From Pontibacter litorisediminis (GTDB taxonomy: Bacteria > Bacteroidota > Bacteroidia > Cytophagales > Hymenobacteraceae), in the NCBI RefSeq assembly GCF_029360645.1, contig NZ_JARDUA010000002.1, forward strand, positions 744,001 through 808,000: a stretch of 64,000 bases of DNA, read 5' to 3'. Shown here piece by piece: positions 42,910 to 50,514 of the stretch. Each line of letters begins with the position of its first letter. Position 1 is the first letter of the stretch. The position numbers and the translations under genes were made by a program. Under the pieces are notes generated by a model. The model did not search any database. It had not been told where the DNA came from and saw only the letters and a program-made list of their open reading frames with translations.

Positions 42910-44799
42910 ATGAATTACTTATCAGCAGAAAACATTTCCAAAAGCTTCGGCGACCGCTGGCTTTTCAAGAACCTGAACTTTGGCATCAGCCAGGGGCAGC
43001 GCGTGGTATTGGTAGGCGTAAACGGCTCCGGCAAAACCACCCTGCTTAACGTTCTGGCAGGCAAACTGCCGCCAGATGAGGGCAGCGTGAGCGTACGCAA
43101 AGAAGTGAGTATCGGCTACCTGGGCCAAAACCCGGAGTTCGATGAGGAACTGACGGTGCAGCAGACCATCTTCGCGATGCAAAACGAGACGCTGGAGCTG
43201 ATCAAGGAGTATGAGGCTGCTATCTCCAACCCGAACACCGGGGCAGAGAAGATGCAGCAGCTGATGGTACGCATGGACGAGCTGCAGGCCTGGGACTTTG
43301 AGGTGAAGGTAAAGCAGATCCTCTCCAAGTTAGGAATCCAGAACCTGGATGTGCAAATCAAAAGCCTCTCAGGAGGCCAGCGCAAGCGGGTGGCCATGGC
43401 CCGTGTGCTGATAGAGGAGCCGGATTTGCTTATACTGGATGAGCCTACCAACCACCTGGACCTGGACACGATTGAGTGGTTGGAGGGAATGCTGAGCACG
43501 CAGAACACCACGCTGCTCATGGTAACCCACGACCGCTACTTCCTGGACAAAGTGGCCAATGAGATTGCGGAGCTAGACAACGGCGAGATTTATACTTACA
43601 AGGGCAACTACAGCTATTTCCTGGAGAAGAAAGCAGAGCGGGAGATGTCTGCCGCGGCCGAAACCGAGAAAGCCCGCAACCTGATGCGCAAAGAGCTGGA
43701 CTGGATACGACGCCAGCCGAAAGCCCGGGGCACCAAGGCCAAGTATAGAGTGGATGCCTTTGAGGAGCTGAAGGAGAAGGCCGCCAAGAAAACTGCCGCT
43801 CCGCAGCTGGAGCTGTCGGTGAAAACCACGCGCCAGGGGGGTAAGATCATCGAAGTAGACCACATCTCGAAATCCTTCGGGGAGAAGAGAATTGTAGACG
43901 ACTTTAGTTATATTTTCAAGAAGAAGGACCGCATCGGCATTGTTGGCCCCAACGGAGCCGGCAAGTCTACCTTCCTGAACATGCTCACGGGCAAGCTGCA
44001 GCCAGATGCAGGCACCATAGAAGCTGGCCAGACCACCGTGTTTGGTTACTACACCCAGGATGAGCTGGTGTATAAGGAAGACCAGCGCGTGATCGACATT
44101 GTGAAAGAGATTGCCGAAGTCGTGGAAATGGCCAACGGTGAGGTGATCACGGCAAGCCAGTTCTTGCAGCACTTCCAGTTTGCGCCGCCGCAGCAATATA
44201 CCTTTGTGAGCAAGTTGAGCGGGGGCGAGAAGCGCCGCCTGCAGTTGCTGCGCGTGCTCATCAAGAACCCGAACTTCCTGATTCTCGATGAGCCCACCAA
44301 CGACCTGGACATCATCACGCTCAACATCCTGGAGGATTTCCTGCTGAACTTCGGGGGCTGTCTGCTCATCGTGAGCCACGACCGCTACTTCATGGACCGG
44401 CTGGTGGAGCACCTGTTCGTGTTCGAGGGCGAAGGCAAGATCCGCAACTTTCCGGGCAACTACACCGACTACCGCGAGTGGCAGAAGGAGCAGGAAAAAC
44501 AGGACAAGCTGCTGCAGGATGAAGCCAAGGCCGCTGCCCCGGCACCCGTTGTGGAGAAGAAACAGGAGCAGCCAAACGGAAAGCGCAAGGCTACCTACAA
44601 CGAAAAGAAAGAGTACGAGCGCCTGGAGCAGGAGATTGAGCAGTTGGAGAGCCGCAAGGCCGAAATCATCGAAACCATGAACAGCGGCAGCGTGACCGGC
44701 CATGAGGCACTGCATGCGCTGGCATCAGAGCTGGAAAGTATAAACGAGCAGCTGGAGGAGAAAGAGTTTCGCTGGCTGGAGTTGGCAGAAATAATGTAA
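42910..44799 (+). CDS. ABC-F family ATPase (Uup/EttA-like)
   Basis: A 629-residue soluble protein with two ABC domains and no membrane domain. First: Walker A GVNGSGKT (36-43), signature LSGGQRKRV, Walker B LLILDEPTNHLD. Second: GPNGAGKST, LSGGEKRRL, FLILDEPTNDLD. Between them lies the charged linker (RKELDWIRRQPKARGTKAK) that contacts the ribosomal E site in ABC-F factors. Residues about 550-629 are a C-terminal coiled coil with a basic patch, as in Uup. The likely role is in translation or ribosome quality control; the precise subfamily is uncertain. It is followed by a terminator. Confidence 0.93.
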   Translation: MNYLSAENISKSFGDRWLFKNLNFGISQGQRVVLVGVNGSGKTTLLNVLAGKLPPDEGSVSVRKEVSIGYLGQNPEFDEELTVQQTIFAMQNETLELIKEYEAAISNPNTGAEKMQQLMVRMDELQAWDFEVKVKQILSKLGIQNLDVQIKSLSGGQRKRVAMARVLIEEPDLLILDEPTNHLDLDTIEWLEGMLSTQNTTLLMVTHDRYFLDKVANEIAELDNGEIYTYKGNYSYFLEKKAEREMSAAAETEKARNLMRKELDWIRRQPKARGTKAKYRVDAFEELKEKAAKKTAAPQLELSVKTTRQGGKIIEVDHISKSFGEKRIVDDFSYIFKKKDRIGIVGPNGAGKSTFLNMLTGKLQPDAGTIEAGQTTVFGYYTQDELVYKEDQRVIDIVKEIAEVVEMANGEVITASQFLQHFQFAPPQQYTFVSKLSGGEKRRLQLLRVLIKNPNFLILDEPTNDLDIITLNILEDFLLNFGGCLLIVSHDRYFMDRLVEHLFVFEGEGKIRNFPGNYTDYREWQKEQEKQDKLLQDEAKAAAPAPVVEKKQEQPNGKRKATYNEKKEYERLEQEIEQLESRKAEIIETMNSGSVTGHEALHALASELESINEQLEEKEFRWLELAEIM

Positions 44800-44806
44800 C
44801 TTGAAG

Positions 44807-44838
44807 AAGCCCTTCCTGAAACCCGGAAGGGCTTTTTT
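44807..44838. terminator. Terminator between ABC-F and the CotH-like gene
   Basis: A 10-bp stem (44807-44816 with 44825-44834) followed by TTTT; the reverse strand also reads A/T-rich. Its right edge overlaps the stop region of the minus-strand gene. Confidence 0.85.
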
Positions 44839-45943
44839 AATCCAGCCCTTTTACCACTACCCTGCTTCGCTCGTTCCGCTGCCCTACCCGCACAAAGGCG
44901 TTGTAAAAGTCCCTCTTGTTGTTGAGCGCGCTATAAAATTGGTCCAGGTACTTTAGTGTTTGCCGGGTATACCGCTCATCCAGCAGGTCAAAGTCCCGGT
45001 ATACGGCATATATGGCCGCTCTTCTGCTGTTAAAGTGCTTCTGCACCTCCGCATACACCTCCTCCGGGTAACTGTAACCCCGGAACAGCCGCTGCCTTAC
45101 CGAGCTTATTCCCAACTCAGGCGGAGGCGAAGCATAAGGGGTGCTCACGATGCCGGCGTAATCAAAGTCGTAAGGCACCGGAACAGGCGGAGCAAGCGAG
45201 TCGAAGGACAGGAGATCGACGTTGTGGCGGTAAGGCACCGACCAGTCTGTGTTACCGATCATGAACTGGAAAAAGGCCACTTTTGCCATCGACAACAGCT
45301 CGGTTTTATCCATGCCGATGCGCACCTCGTCGGGAATCACCCTGGCGTTGTGCCGGGCCGCCATTACGGCATCGTCTTCGATCAGGAAAGCATACCTTGT
45401 TTCTGTTTTACGCTTTCCCTTTGTGTCCTCATATACTACCCGGCACAGCCGAACCCTATAGCTTGTATCGGTCAAGGCATTGTATACTTTGTACACCAGG
45501 TACTCGCGCAGCACAAACTCATCGTTGATGCAGTGGGTCACCATTTTCAGCTTGTTCACTTTGCCGAACATGGTATTCTCCACCGTCTTGCGGGAAAAAT
45601 TCAGCTGCAGGGGCGGGAAATTGCATACAGAAGGGTCACGACGGCGGTTTCCGCGCACTTTTACCTTCAGTTTTTCCTCCACTACCGTTCCTTCTGCGCT
45701 TTTATAGGAAATAACAGCCTTGTGGTCCTTCCGGTCCTCTCCCCGGTCCTTCAGCACTGCCCTTGCATCCATCAAAAGCTTAAACTCGAGCACGTCCTGG
45801 TGTATGAAGAGCGGGTTCTGAAGCCCCAAGGCAGCAGATGAGTCTGCAGCGGAAAGTAAGCTTGAGTCTGTTTGGGCCCGTAACTGTGGCGGCAGGCACA
45901 GCCAAAGCAGAGTGACCAGGAAAAATAAATGAAGCCTTTTCAT
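44837..45943 (-). CDS. Secreted protein with CotH-kinase-like motifs
   Basis: A 368-residue exported protein; the signal peptide MKRLHLFFLVTLLWLCLPP ends near LRAQ. I do not recognise a named family, but GNTDWSVPYRHN followed ~26 residues later by PYDFDYAG resembles the catalytic-loop Asp and metal Asp of CotH/FAM20-type atypical kinases, and an upstream region KVKVRGNRRRDPS fits a nucleotide-binding segment. This is motif-level evidence only. The C-terminal 100 residues are helical and basic. The gene is followed by the ABC-F terminator and preceded by a phosphodiesterase gene in the same direction ~80 bp away, so an operon is possible. Confidence 0.6.
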   Translation of the reverse strand: MKRLHLFFLVTLLWLCLPPQLRAQTDSSLLSAADSSAALGLQNPLFIHQDVLEFKLLMDARAVLKDRGEDRKDHKAVISYKSAEGTVVEEKLKVKVRGNRRRDPSVCNFPPLQLNFSRKTVENTMFGKVNKLKMVTHCINDEFVLREYLVYKVYNALTDTSYRVRLCRVVYEDTKGKRKTETRYAFLIEDDAVMAARHNARVIPDEVRIGMDKTELLSMAKVAFFQFMIGNTDWSVPYRHNVDLLSFDSLAPPVPVPYDFDYAGIVSTPYASPPPELGISSVRQRLFRGYSYPEEVYAEVQKHFNSRRAAIYAVYRDFDLLDERYTRQTLKYLDQFYSALNNKRDFYNAFVRVGQRNERSRVVVKGLD

Positions 45944-46026
45944 AGCTTCGAAGCGCTACTGGTGTATACCTGCCCCAAGCACAGAACGTACGGCAAAAGG
46001 ATCGGAGCAGAATCAGGAACCGCGCT

Positions 46027-47082
46027 TTACCTGAACAGCTCTTTTATCACCCTGCCTTGCAAAACGGTTGTATCCATTTTCATCTCTACCTGCATGGAGT
46101 CCTTCCTGGCTCCTACTACAGTAGAGTCCATCGCTAGTTCTACCAGGGTGGTGTCTGGCCGCGGCACCACTACCACTGAATCCATCTTAAACTGAAGCAG
46201 GCGGGCCACTGTCGGCGCAATATCTACCAGCGTGTACCTGGCTGCCACCTCCCCCTTTCTGAAGTCAGGCCCCAGTGCCAGTAAAAAGATCTGCTCGCAG
46301 CCCGCGCAGTTGTCCCCATGCTCCATCCAGCCGCCGTCTATTCCGTCCAGGTGCCGGCCGTGGTCGTTTGTAACCAGGAGCGTCGTTTTTTTGCGGAAGG
46401 CAGGATCTGCTTGCAGAAAATCCCAAAGCTGCTTCACATACCGGTCGTCGCGCATAATGCCCCGCAGGTAGTTGTCCCAGTTGCCGGCATGGGCAAAACC
46501 ATCCGGCTCCATAAAATTGATAAGCATTAGGTTTGGCTTGTACGTGGTCAGGATTCTTTTAGCCTCCACCAGCGTCAGGGAGTCCATACGGTATCCGGAG
46601 CCGGGGCCGCTCTTGCCCGCGTTCACGGACGGCTGAAACTGCCCTTTCCAGTCGGGCCGCTGCGTATCGGCTAGTATGTACAGTTTATCTTTGCTCGACA
46701 CGATCCAGGCCGCAGTAGCCGGTTTGCCTGTCTGCTTCAGGTAGTACTGGAAAATAGAGGGGTTTGCCGGCAGTTCATCGCCATAATTGTCGATTGGCTG
46801 GTTAACGCCGGTTGTGATGGCCGCGTGTCCGGAGTTTGTGTAGGTGTAGGCATCGTTGTAGAAGTTGCCTAAAAAACTGCCCTTGCCTTTCAGGTCAGTA
46901 GACATGTTGGGTATCAGGCCAGGTGCGGCACCCCATGTTTCGGAGTAGCGGGTTCCGTCTATCACCACAATGATAACATGCTCCGTTTGCAGCTGCCTGG
47001 TGTCAGCTGGTGGTGATGTACAGGCTATTGAAGAGGCGAGCATCAACACAATCAAGCTTGCTATAGATGTCACCTTTCTCAT
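46027..47082 (-). CDS. Lipoprotein, type I phosphodiesterase / alkaline phosphatase superfamily
   Basis: A 351-residue lipoprotein: signal peptide with ASSIAC lipobox. The alkaline-phosphatase-superfamily metal sites are seen as VVIDGTRYSETWG, YTNSGHAAITTGV, EPDGFAHAGNWDNY and VTNDHGRHLDG. It likely hydrolyses phosphate mono- or diesters in the periplasm or at the surface. The start at 47082 gives the lipoprotein signal. The last ~55 residues are unusual: Met-Asp-(Ser/Thr)-(Thr/Val)-Val repeats in MDSVVVV, MDSTVVG and MDTTVLQ, outside the family fold. The gene may share an operon with the downstream CotH-like gene. Confidence 0.85.
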   Translation of the reverse strand: MRKVTSIASLIVLMLASSIACTSPPADTRQLQTEHVIIVVIDGTRYSETWGAAPGLIPNMSTDLKGKGSFLGNFYNDAYTYTNSGHAAITTGVNQPIDNYGDELPANPSIFQYYLKQTGKPATAAWIVSSKDKLYILADTQRPDWKGQFQPSVNAGKSGPGSGYRMDSLTLVEAKRILTTYKPNLMLINFMEPDGFAHAGNWDNYLRGIMRDDRYVKQLWDFLQADPAFRKKTTLLVTNDHGRHLDGIDGGWMEHGDNCAGCEQIFLLALGPDFRKGEVAARYTLVDIAPTVARLLQFKMDSVVVVPRPDTTLVELAMDSTVVGARKDSMQVEMKMDTTVLQGRVIKELFR

Positions 47083-47388
47083 ACCAATCACATTTAAAGA
47101 AAAATCTCTCCCTCCAGGCACCGTATTTTATACGAGCCGCGGCAACAATATGCCATCCGAAATCACACAACTTGCCCAGGCAAAAAAATACATAACCCAC
47201 TGTTTTTCAAACAAAACAAAGGAAGCAAGTATGTTTCCGGAAGCGCACGAACAGCTTGCAAACAACAGGAGCAGCTTAGTAATGGAGAGGCAAAACTTAA
47301 ACTTCGGCTCCCCAGATATTGAAAAACTTTAAAAATTTTCTTGCGTTTAACCCAGAAGCATTGCATTATTGCAATACAGATACTTTAA

Positions 47389-47532
47389 ATGCACCAACCA
47401 GCAGCCATAGCGACCACACTTCCTCTGCCAACTTCCCTTGGCACGGCGCTGCTGTCTACTGCCTATTCTTATTGCCTGAGCGTGTATAGCTATTACAGCT
47501 ATTATTATCGCTATTACCGCACCCGCAGCTAA
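47389..47532 (+). CDS. Tyr-rich leader peptide ORF upstream of phenylalanine hydroxylase
   Basis: A 47-codon frame ending 140 bp before the hydroxylase start. Codons 26-43 contain ten tyrosines in 18 positions (Y-S-Y-C-L-S-V-Y-S-Y-Y-S-Y-Y-Y-R-Y-Y), far above chance. It is followed by an intrinsic terminator (47605-47633) ahead of the hydroxylase, which produces tyrosine. The layout is that of a ribosome-mediated attenuator. A GGCGCTGCT in codons 19-22 (47445-47453) is complementary to the 5' arm of the terminator (AGCAGCGCC, 47607-47615), offering an alternative pairing. An antisense frame with a membrane-helix-like sequence also exists and cannot be excluded. Confidence 0.55.
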   Translation: MHQPAAIATTLPLPTSLGTALLSTAYSYCLSVYSYYSYYYRYYRTRS

Positions 47533-47604
47533 GGCAATCACCAGCAACCACAAGATTTAGACACAGGAGCGAAGCCACAAAGGCCCTCCAACGGTGAACC
47601 TGCC

Positions 47605-47633
47605 AAAGCAGCGCCTTAAGCCCCTGCTTTTTT
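47605..47633 (+). terminator. Intrinsic terminator between leader ORF and phenylalanine hydroxylase (attenuator)
   Basis: AAAGCAG (47605-47611) and CTGCTTT (47624-47630) close a 12-nt loop, followed by TTT for a run of six T in total. It lies 40 bp before the hydroxylase start with no complete gene upstream on this strand other than the Tyr-rich ORF. Confidence 0.68.
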
Positions 47634-47672
47634 CATTTTGTACCCATTCTAAAAATATCAAATCATAACGAC

Positions 47673-48416
47673 ATGAACCTGACACAGAACTACAGCACCT
47701 ACACCGAAGAGAACCACAATGTTTGGGCGATCCTGTTCCAGCGCCAGATCGAGAACCTGCCGAGCAAAGCCATTCCAGAGTTCTTTGAGGGGCTGAAACT
47801 GGTAAACTTCCAGCCGGACCGCATCCCTAACTTCGAAGAGGTAAACAAGCGCCTGAAGCCCCTGACGGGATTTGAGGTAGTGGCGGCCCCTGGCATCGTG
47901 GACGACGCCCTCTTTTTCGGCCTGATTGCGGAGAAGAAGTTTCCGGCCACTGTGTGGATCAGAAGAATGGACCAGCTCGACTACCTGGAGGAGCCGGACA
48001 TGTTCCATGATGTTTTCGGGCACGTGCCGCTGCTCACCATTCCGGTATACTGCGAGTTTCTGGCTAAGCTGTCGGCCATGGCCCTGCAGCACGTAGACCG
48101 CCCCGACATTATAGACCGCCTGACGCGCATTTACTGGTACACCATTGAGTTTGGCCTGTTCCGTAAGCCAGGCGCAGCGGCCCGCATCTACGGCGCTGGC
48201 ATTCTCTCCTCGGTAGGCGAGAGCAACCTGTCGGTGTCTGAGGAGAGCGTGAAGTATGATTTTGACGTGCAGCACATACTGGACACGACTTACATCAAGG
48301 AGACCTTCCAGAGCCAGTACTTCTGCATTGAGAGCTTTGAGCAGCTGCTGGAGAGCCTGCCGCAGGTGGAGGAAGCGATAAACAGGCTGCGCGAGGAACC
48401 GATAGAGGCAGTGTAA
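47673..48416 (+). CDS. phhA: Phenylalanine 4-monooxygenase
   Basis: A 247-residue bacterial, single-domain aromatic amino acid hydroxylase that converts Phe to Tyr using tetrahydropterin and O2. Iron ligands are H112 and H117 (MFHDVFGHVPLL) and E159 (YWYTIEFGL). No regulatory ACT domain is present, as usual for bacterial forms. The upstream Tyr-rich ORF and terminator suggest that it is expressed when tyrosine is scarce, i.e. as a biosynthetic enzyme, which would make allosteric control unnecessary. It is followed by a long hairpin. Confidence 0.95.
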   Translation: MNLTQNYSTYTEENHNVWAILFQRQIENLPSKAIPEFFEGLKLVNFQPDRIPNFEEVNKRLKPLTGFEVVAAPGIVDDALFFGLIAEKKFPATVWIRRMDQLDYLEEPDMFHDVFGHVPLLTIPVYCEFLAKLSAMALQHVDRPDIIDRLTRIYWYTIEFGLFRKPGAAARIYGAGILSSVGESNLSVSEESVKYDFDVQHILDTTYIKETFQSQYFCIESFEQLLESLPQVEEAINRLREEPIEAV

Positions 48417-48454
48417 AGCGTTGTGCTTGGCCGCCCCTTTCCCTTGCAGGAACA

Positions 48455-48504
48455 CCCGGTACAGGAATTCCTTTCCACAAGCAGGAAAGGAATTCCTGTA
48501 CGGG
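48455..48504. terminator. Long hairpin between phhA and the SH3 gene
   Basis: An 18-bp perfect stem (48459-48476 with 48484-48501), extended by CCC/GGG past a one-base bulge, with an ACAAGCA loop. No T run follows on either strand, so termination would be atypical. It could instead be a mobile-element remnant or an RNA-stabilising hairpin. Confidence 0.6.
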
Positions 48505-48607
48505 CAGTTTCCTAGTAAGAGGGCAGAAGCGTTAGTCGCGGGGAGCACGAAGCCGCATGGCAGCTTTTTTACGAAGGCTTGCCACAATGCCTCAGGCGGC
48601 TCCTAAC

Positions 48608-49345
48608 CTATGGCAGCTCCAGTAGGTTACTCTTGCGGATGTAGGCCTTCTCTCCTCTCCACCTGATCTCGTACCAGATGTCCTGCTCGCCGGTGATGGG
48701 CACCTTGTGGCCTTGCGAGGCCGTGGCAACCCAGTTAGCGCCGGCAGATGGCGCCGACATAATGGCTACCTGGTTGTTCTTGATGATGCCCGCCTCGCCG
48801 AGGTTTAGGAAGTTGATGTAGTAAAGTATAAACAGCAGGTAAAGTATAAACCCTGCCTTAAACGTGCTGCTGAACCGGTAGCCCCTGCGCCACCTGAAGA
48901 GCATCACCGTCACCGTTATGACGGCCGTTAGCAACAGCACCTCCAAAATGCGCATGTAGTGCTTGCTGAACTGCGTCTTAAAGAACTGCAGGTCGCTGTA
49001 CTCATAGCCGTACAGGCGGTGCGCCTGGGCTAGTTCCTCCATTTTTTTTAGGGTGGAGCGGCTGGGCTCTTTGGTGTAGAACAGGTGCAGGTAATACATG
49101 GCGCTGGTGTAGTCGCGGAGGCCTTCTTTGATGTAGGCCATCTTCAGGAGCATTTGCGGGGAGTAGTGCTGCTCTTGCACCAGCAGTTGCTCGTACAGAA
49201 CAAAAGCATCAGAGTAACGTTGATGCTCAAACAAAGAATCTGCTTTAGCCAGTGTTAATTTATTACCCTGAGCACAAGCCGGTTCCGCCAAAACAGCCAA
49301 AAAAATAATCAGACAGGCAGATATTTTGGATAAGATATTTTGCAT
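48608..49345 (-). CDS. TPR-like / SH3-domain membrane protein (BatE-like)
   Basis: A 245-residue exported or membrane protein: signal peptide ending near PACAQ, a TPR-like helical part (about 30-115: YSDAFVLYEQLLVQ, MAYIKEGLRDYTSAMYYLH), two transmembrane helices (about 135-175), and a bacterial SH3 domain at the C-terminus (VATASQGHKVPITGEQDIWYEI). The layout matches BatE-like proteins, which in Bacteroidota usually sit in a bat (aerotolerance) operon; that operon is not here, so the name is tentative. The gene is transcribed away from the tRNA-Lys pair. Confidence 0.77.
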   Translation of the reverse strand: MQNILSKISACLIIFLAVLAEPACAQGNKLTLAKADSLFEHQRYSDAFVLYEQLLVQEQHYSPQMLLKMAYIKEGLRDYTSAMYYLHLFYTKEPSRSTLKKMEELAQAHRLYGYEYSDLQFFKTQFSKHYMRILEVLLLTAVITVTVMLFRWRRGYRFSSTFKAGFILYLLFILYYINFLNLGEAGIIKNNQVAIMSAPSAGANWVATASQGHKVPITGEQDIWYEIRWRGEKAYIRKSNLLELP

Positions 49346-49369
49346 TTAAAAACTTAGCTGTTAGTTTTG
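49340..49369 (+). promoter_or_regulatory. Promoter of tRNA-Lys copy 1
   Basis: TTG (49340-49342), 19-bp spacer, TAGTTTTG (49362-49369). It is a full Bacteroidota-type match, 49 bp before the tRNA. Confidence 0.8.
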
Positions 49370-49418
49370 CATCGCAATTCAGGGAAACGCCTTGAGAACG
49401 CAAGTTAGTAAATAAACT

Positions 49419-49491
49419 GATTCTGTAGCTCAGCTGGTAGAGCAATACACTTTTAATGTATGGGTCCTGGGTTCGAATCCCAGCGGGATCA
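49419..49491 (+). tRNA. tRNA-Lys (anticodon TTT), copy 1
   Basis: 73 nt including the discriminator, with full cloverleaf: acceptor GATTCTG pairs with CGGGATC through wobble pairs, D arm GCTCAGCTGGTAGAGC, anticodon loop ACTTTTAAT with TTT, T arm CTGGG-TTCGAAT-CCCAG. The CCA tail is not encoded. It differs from copy 2 at one acceptor position (T for C). A terminator follows at 49507-49535. Confidence 0.96.
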
Positions 49492-49506
49492 CAAAAATGA
49501 AAGCCG

Positions 49507-49535
49507 AAGCCTTTCCTGAAAAGAGAGGCTTTTTC
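49507..49535 (+). terminator. Terminator of tRNA-Lys copy 1
   Basis: AAGCCT (49507-49512) with AGGCTT (49526-49531), extended by one mismatch, then T-rich. Confidence 0.72.
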
Positions 49536-49580
49536 TTTCTGGCACTTGCCAGGAGCGAAAGAAGTAGCCTAAAAAATATT

Positions 49581-49610
49581 TTGCTATTTTAAACAAAGCT
49601 ACTACCTTTG
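49581..49610 (+). promoter_or_regulatory. Promoter of tRNA-Lys copy 2
   Basis: TTG (49581-49583), 19-bp spacer, TACCTTTG (49603-49610), 26 bp before the tRNA. It is the clearest promoter in the window. Confidence 0.85.
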
Positions 49611-49636
49611 CACTCCCAAACAATTACAACAGTACC

Positions 49637-49709
49637 GATTCCGTAGCTCAGCTGGTAGAGCAATACACTTTTAATGTATGGGTCCTGGGTTCGAATCCCA
49701 GCGGGATCA
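49637..49709 (+). tRNA. tRNA-Lys (anticodon TTT), copy 2
   Basis: 73 nt, identical to copy 1 except acceptor GATTCCG, which pairs better with CGGGATC. The CCA tail is not encoded. It has its own promoter and terminator, so the two genes are separate units rather than one tandem transcript. Confidence 0.96.
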
Positions 49710-49719
49710 CAAAAAGCAA

Positions 49720-49752
49720 AAGCCTCAAACCTAATCGTTTGGGGCTTTTTTC
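49720..49752 (+). terminator. Terminator of tRNA-Lys copy 2
   Basis: An 11-bp stem (49720-49730 with 49737-49747) with one wobble pair and a CTAATC loop, followed by a T run. Confidence 0.82.
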
Positions 49753-49829
49753 ATTTACGCATCAAACAAATATCGCTATATACCTGTAGTCTCTATAGCT
49801 AAAGCTGCTAACCCAAACTCCTTGCCCCT

Positions 49830-50453
49830 ATGGAAGATGCCGTAAGAGTTTACGTTCCGGTCTCCGTCTCCTACCCCGCCTTGGAAGGTGTGCTGAAAAG
49901 CCAGTTGATCGGCGAGTACATTCCCAAACCCGAAGCAGGCGACGACACGCCCCCTTACGCGCAGATTCAGGACGTTGGTATTAGCGGGAGCAATGCAGAC
50001 GCCCGCGAGGTGATACTCCGCATCAGGATGAGCATCCTGCGCACCATGCTGAAACGCGATGGGGTAGACCTGTACGTGCTGGCTAAGCTAGGCTACGACA
50101 ACGCCACGCAGCAGCTGTTCGTGCAGCAGTTCCATCTCACCGCCAGAACCAACAGTGGCCTCTTTAACACAGGCCTGGAGATGCTGGTAAACAAGGTGGC
50201 CTACAACCAGATCATCAAAAAAGCCAGGGTAAACCTGAAGCAGATCATTTCGGGGGAGCTACAGAAGGCAAACGGAATGCTGGCTGAAGGCCTGGCCCTG
50301 AAAGGCATCAGACTGACGGGCGCTGTAAACGAGGTGCGCGTGCAGGACATTACCCCCCTACCCGACCAGGTAAAGCTCTCAGTTGAGCTTAAAGCCAACG
50401 TAGAGGCGCAGGTACTGGATCTTGCGGACCTACTCCCCCCTAAACAAGTATAA
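49830..50453 (+). CDS. DUF4403-like beta-rich protein
   Basis: A 207-residue protein without signal peptide. VYVPVSVSYPALEGVLKSQL at the start and the C-terminal KGIRLTGAVNEVRVQDITPLPDQVKLSVELKANVEAQV resemble one half of a DUF4403 (lipid-binding-type beta) protein. The family is usually twice this length, so this may be a half-size relative. The assignment is tentative; the function is unknown. The gene is alone and ends 60 bp before a convergent gene. Confidence 0.6.
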   Translation: MEDAVRVYVPVSVSYPALEGVLKSQLIGEYIPKPEAGDDTPPYAQIQDVGISGSNADAREVILRIRMSILRTMLKRDGVDLYVLAKLGYDNATQQLFVQQFHLTARTNSGLFNTGLEMLVNKVAYNQIIKKARVNLKQIISGELQKANGMLAEGLALKGIRLTGAVNEVRVQDITPLPDQVKLSVELKANVEAQVLDLADLLPPKQV

Positions 50454-50514
50454 GTACCCAAGAACTAGCCGAAAGCACCGCTTCACCTACTGCTAGAAGT
50501 ATAGGCGCTCTGCC

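Noticed and set aside
46970..47332. 120-residue plus-strand frame
   Set aside because: It overlaps the start of the minus-strand phosphodiesterase, has no domain-like pattern and lies in the divergent spacer.
47347..47553. Antisense frame to the Tyr-rich leader with a membrane-helix-like start (MWLLVIALAAGAVIAIII)
   Set aside because: It is the mirror of the TAT/TAC-rich tract (ATA/GTA codons). The plus-strand reading has better context (terminator and phhA), so I prefer the leader, but I cannot exclude this one.
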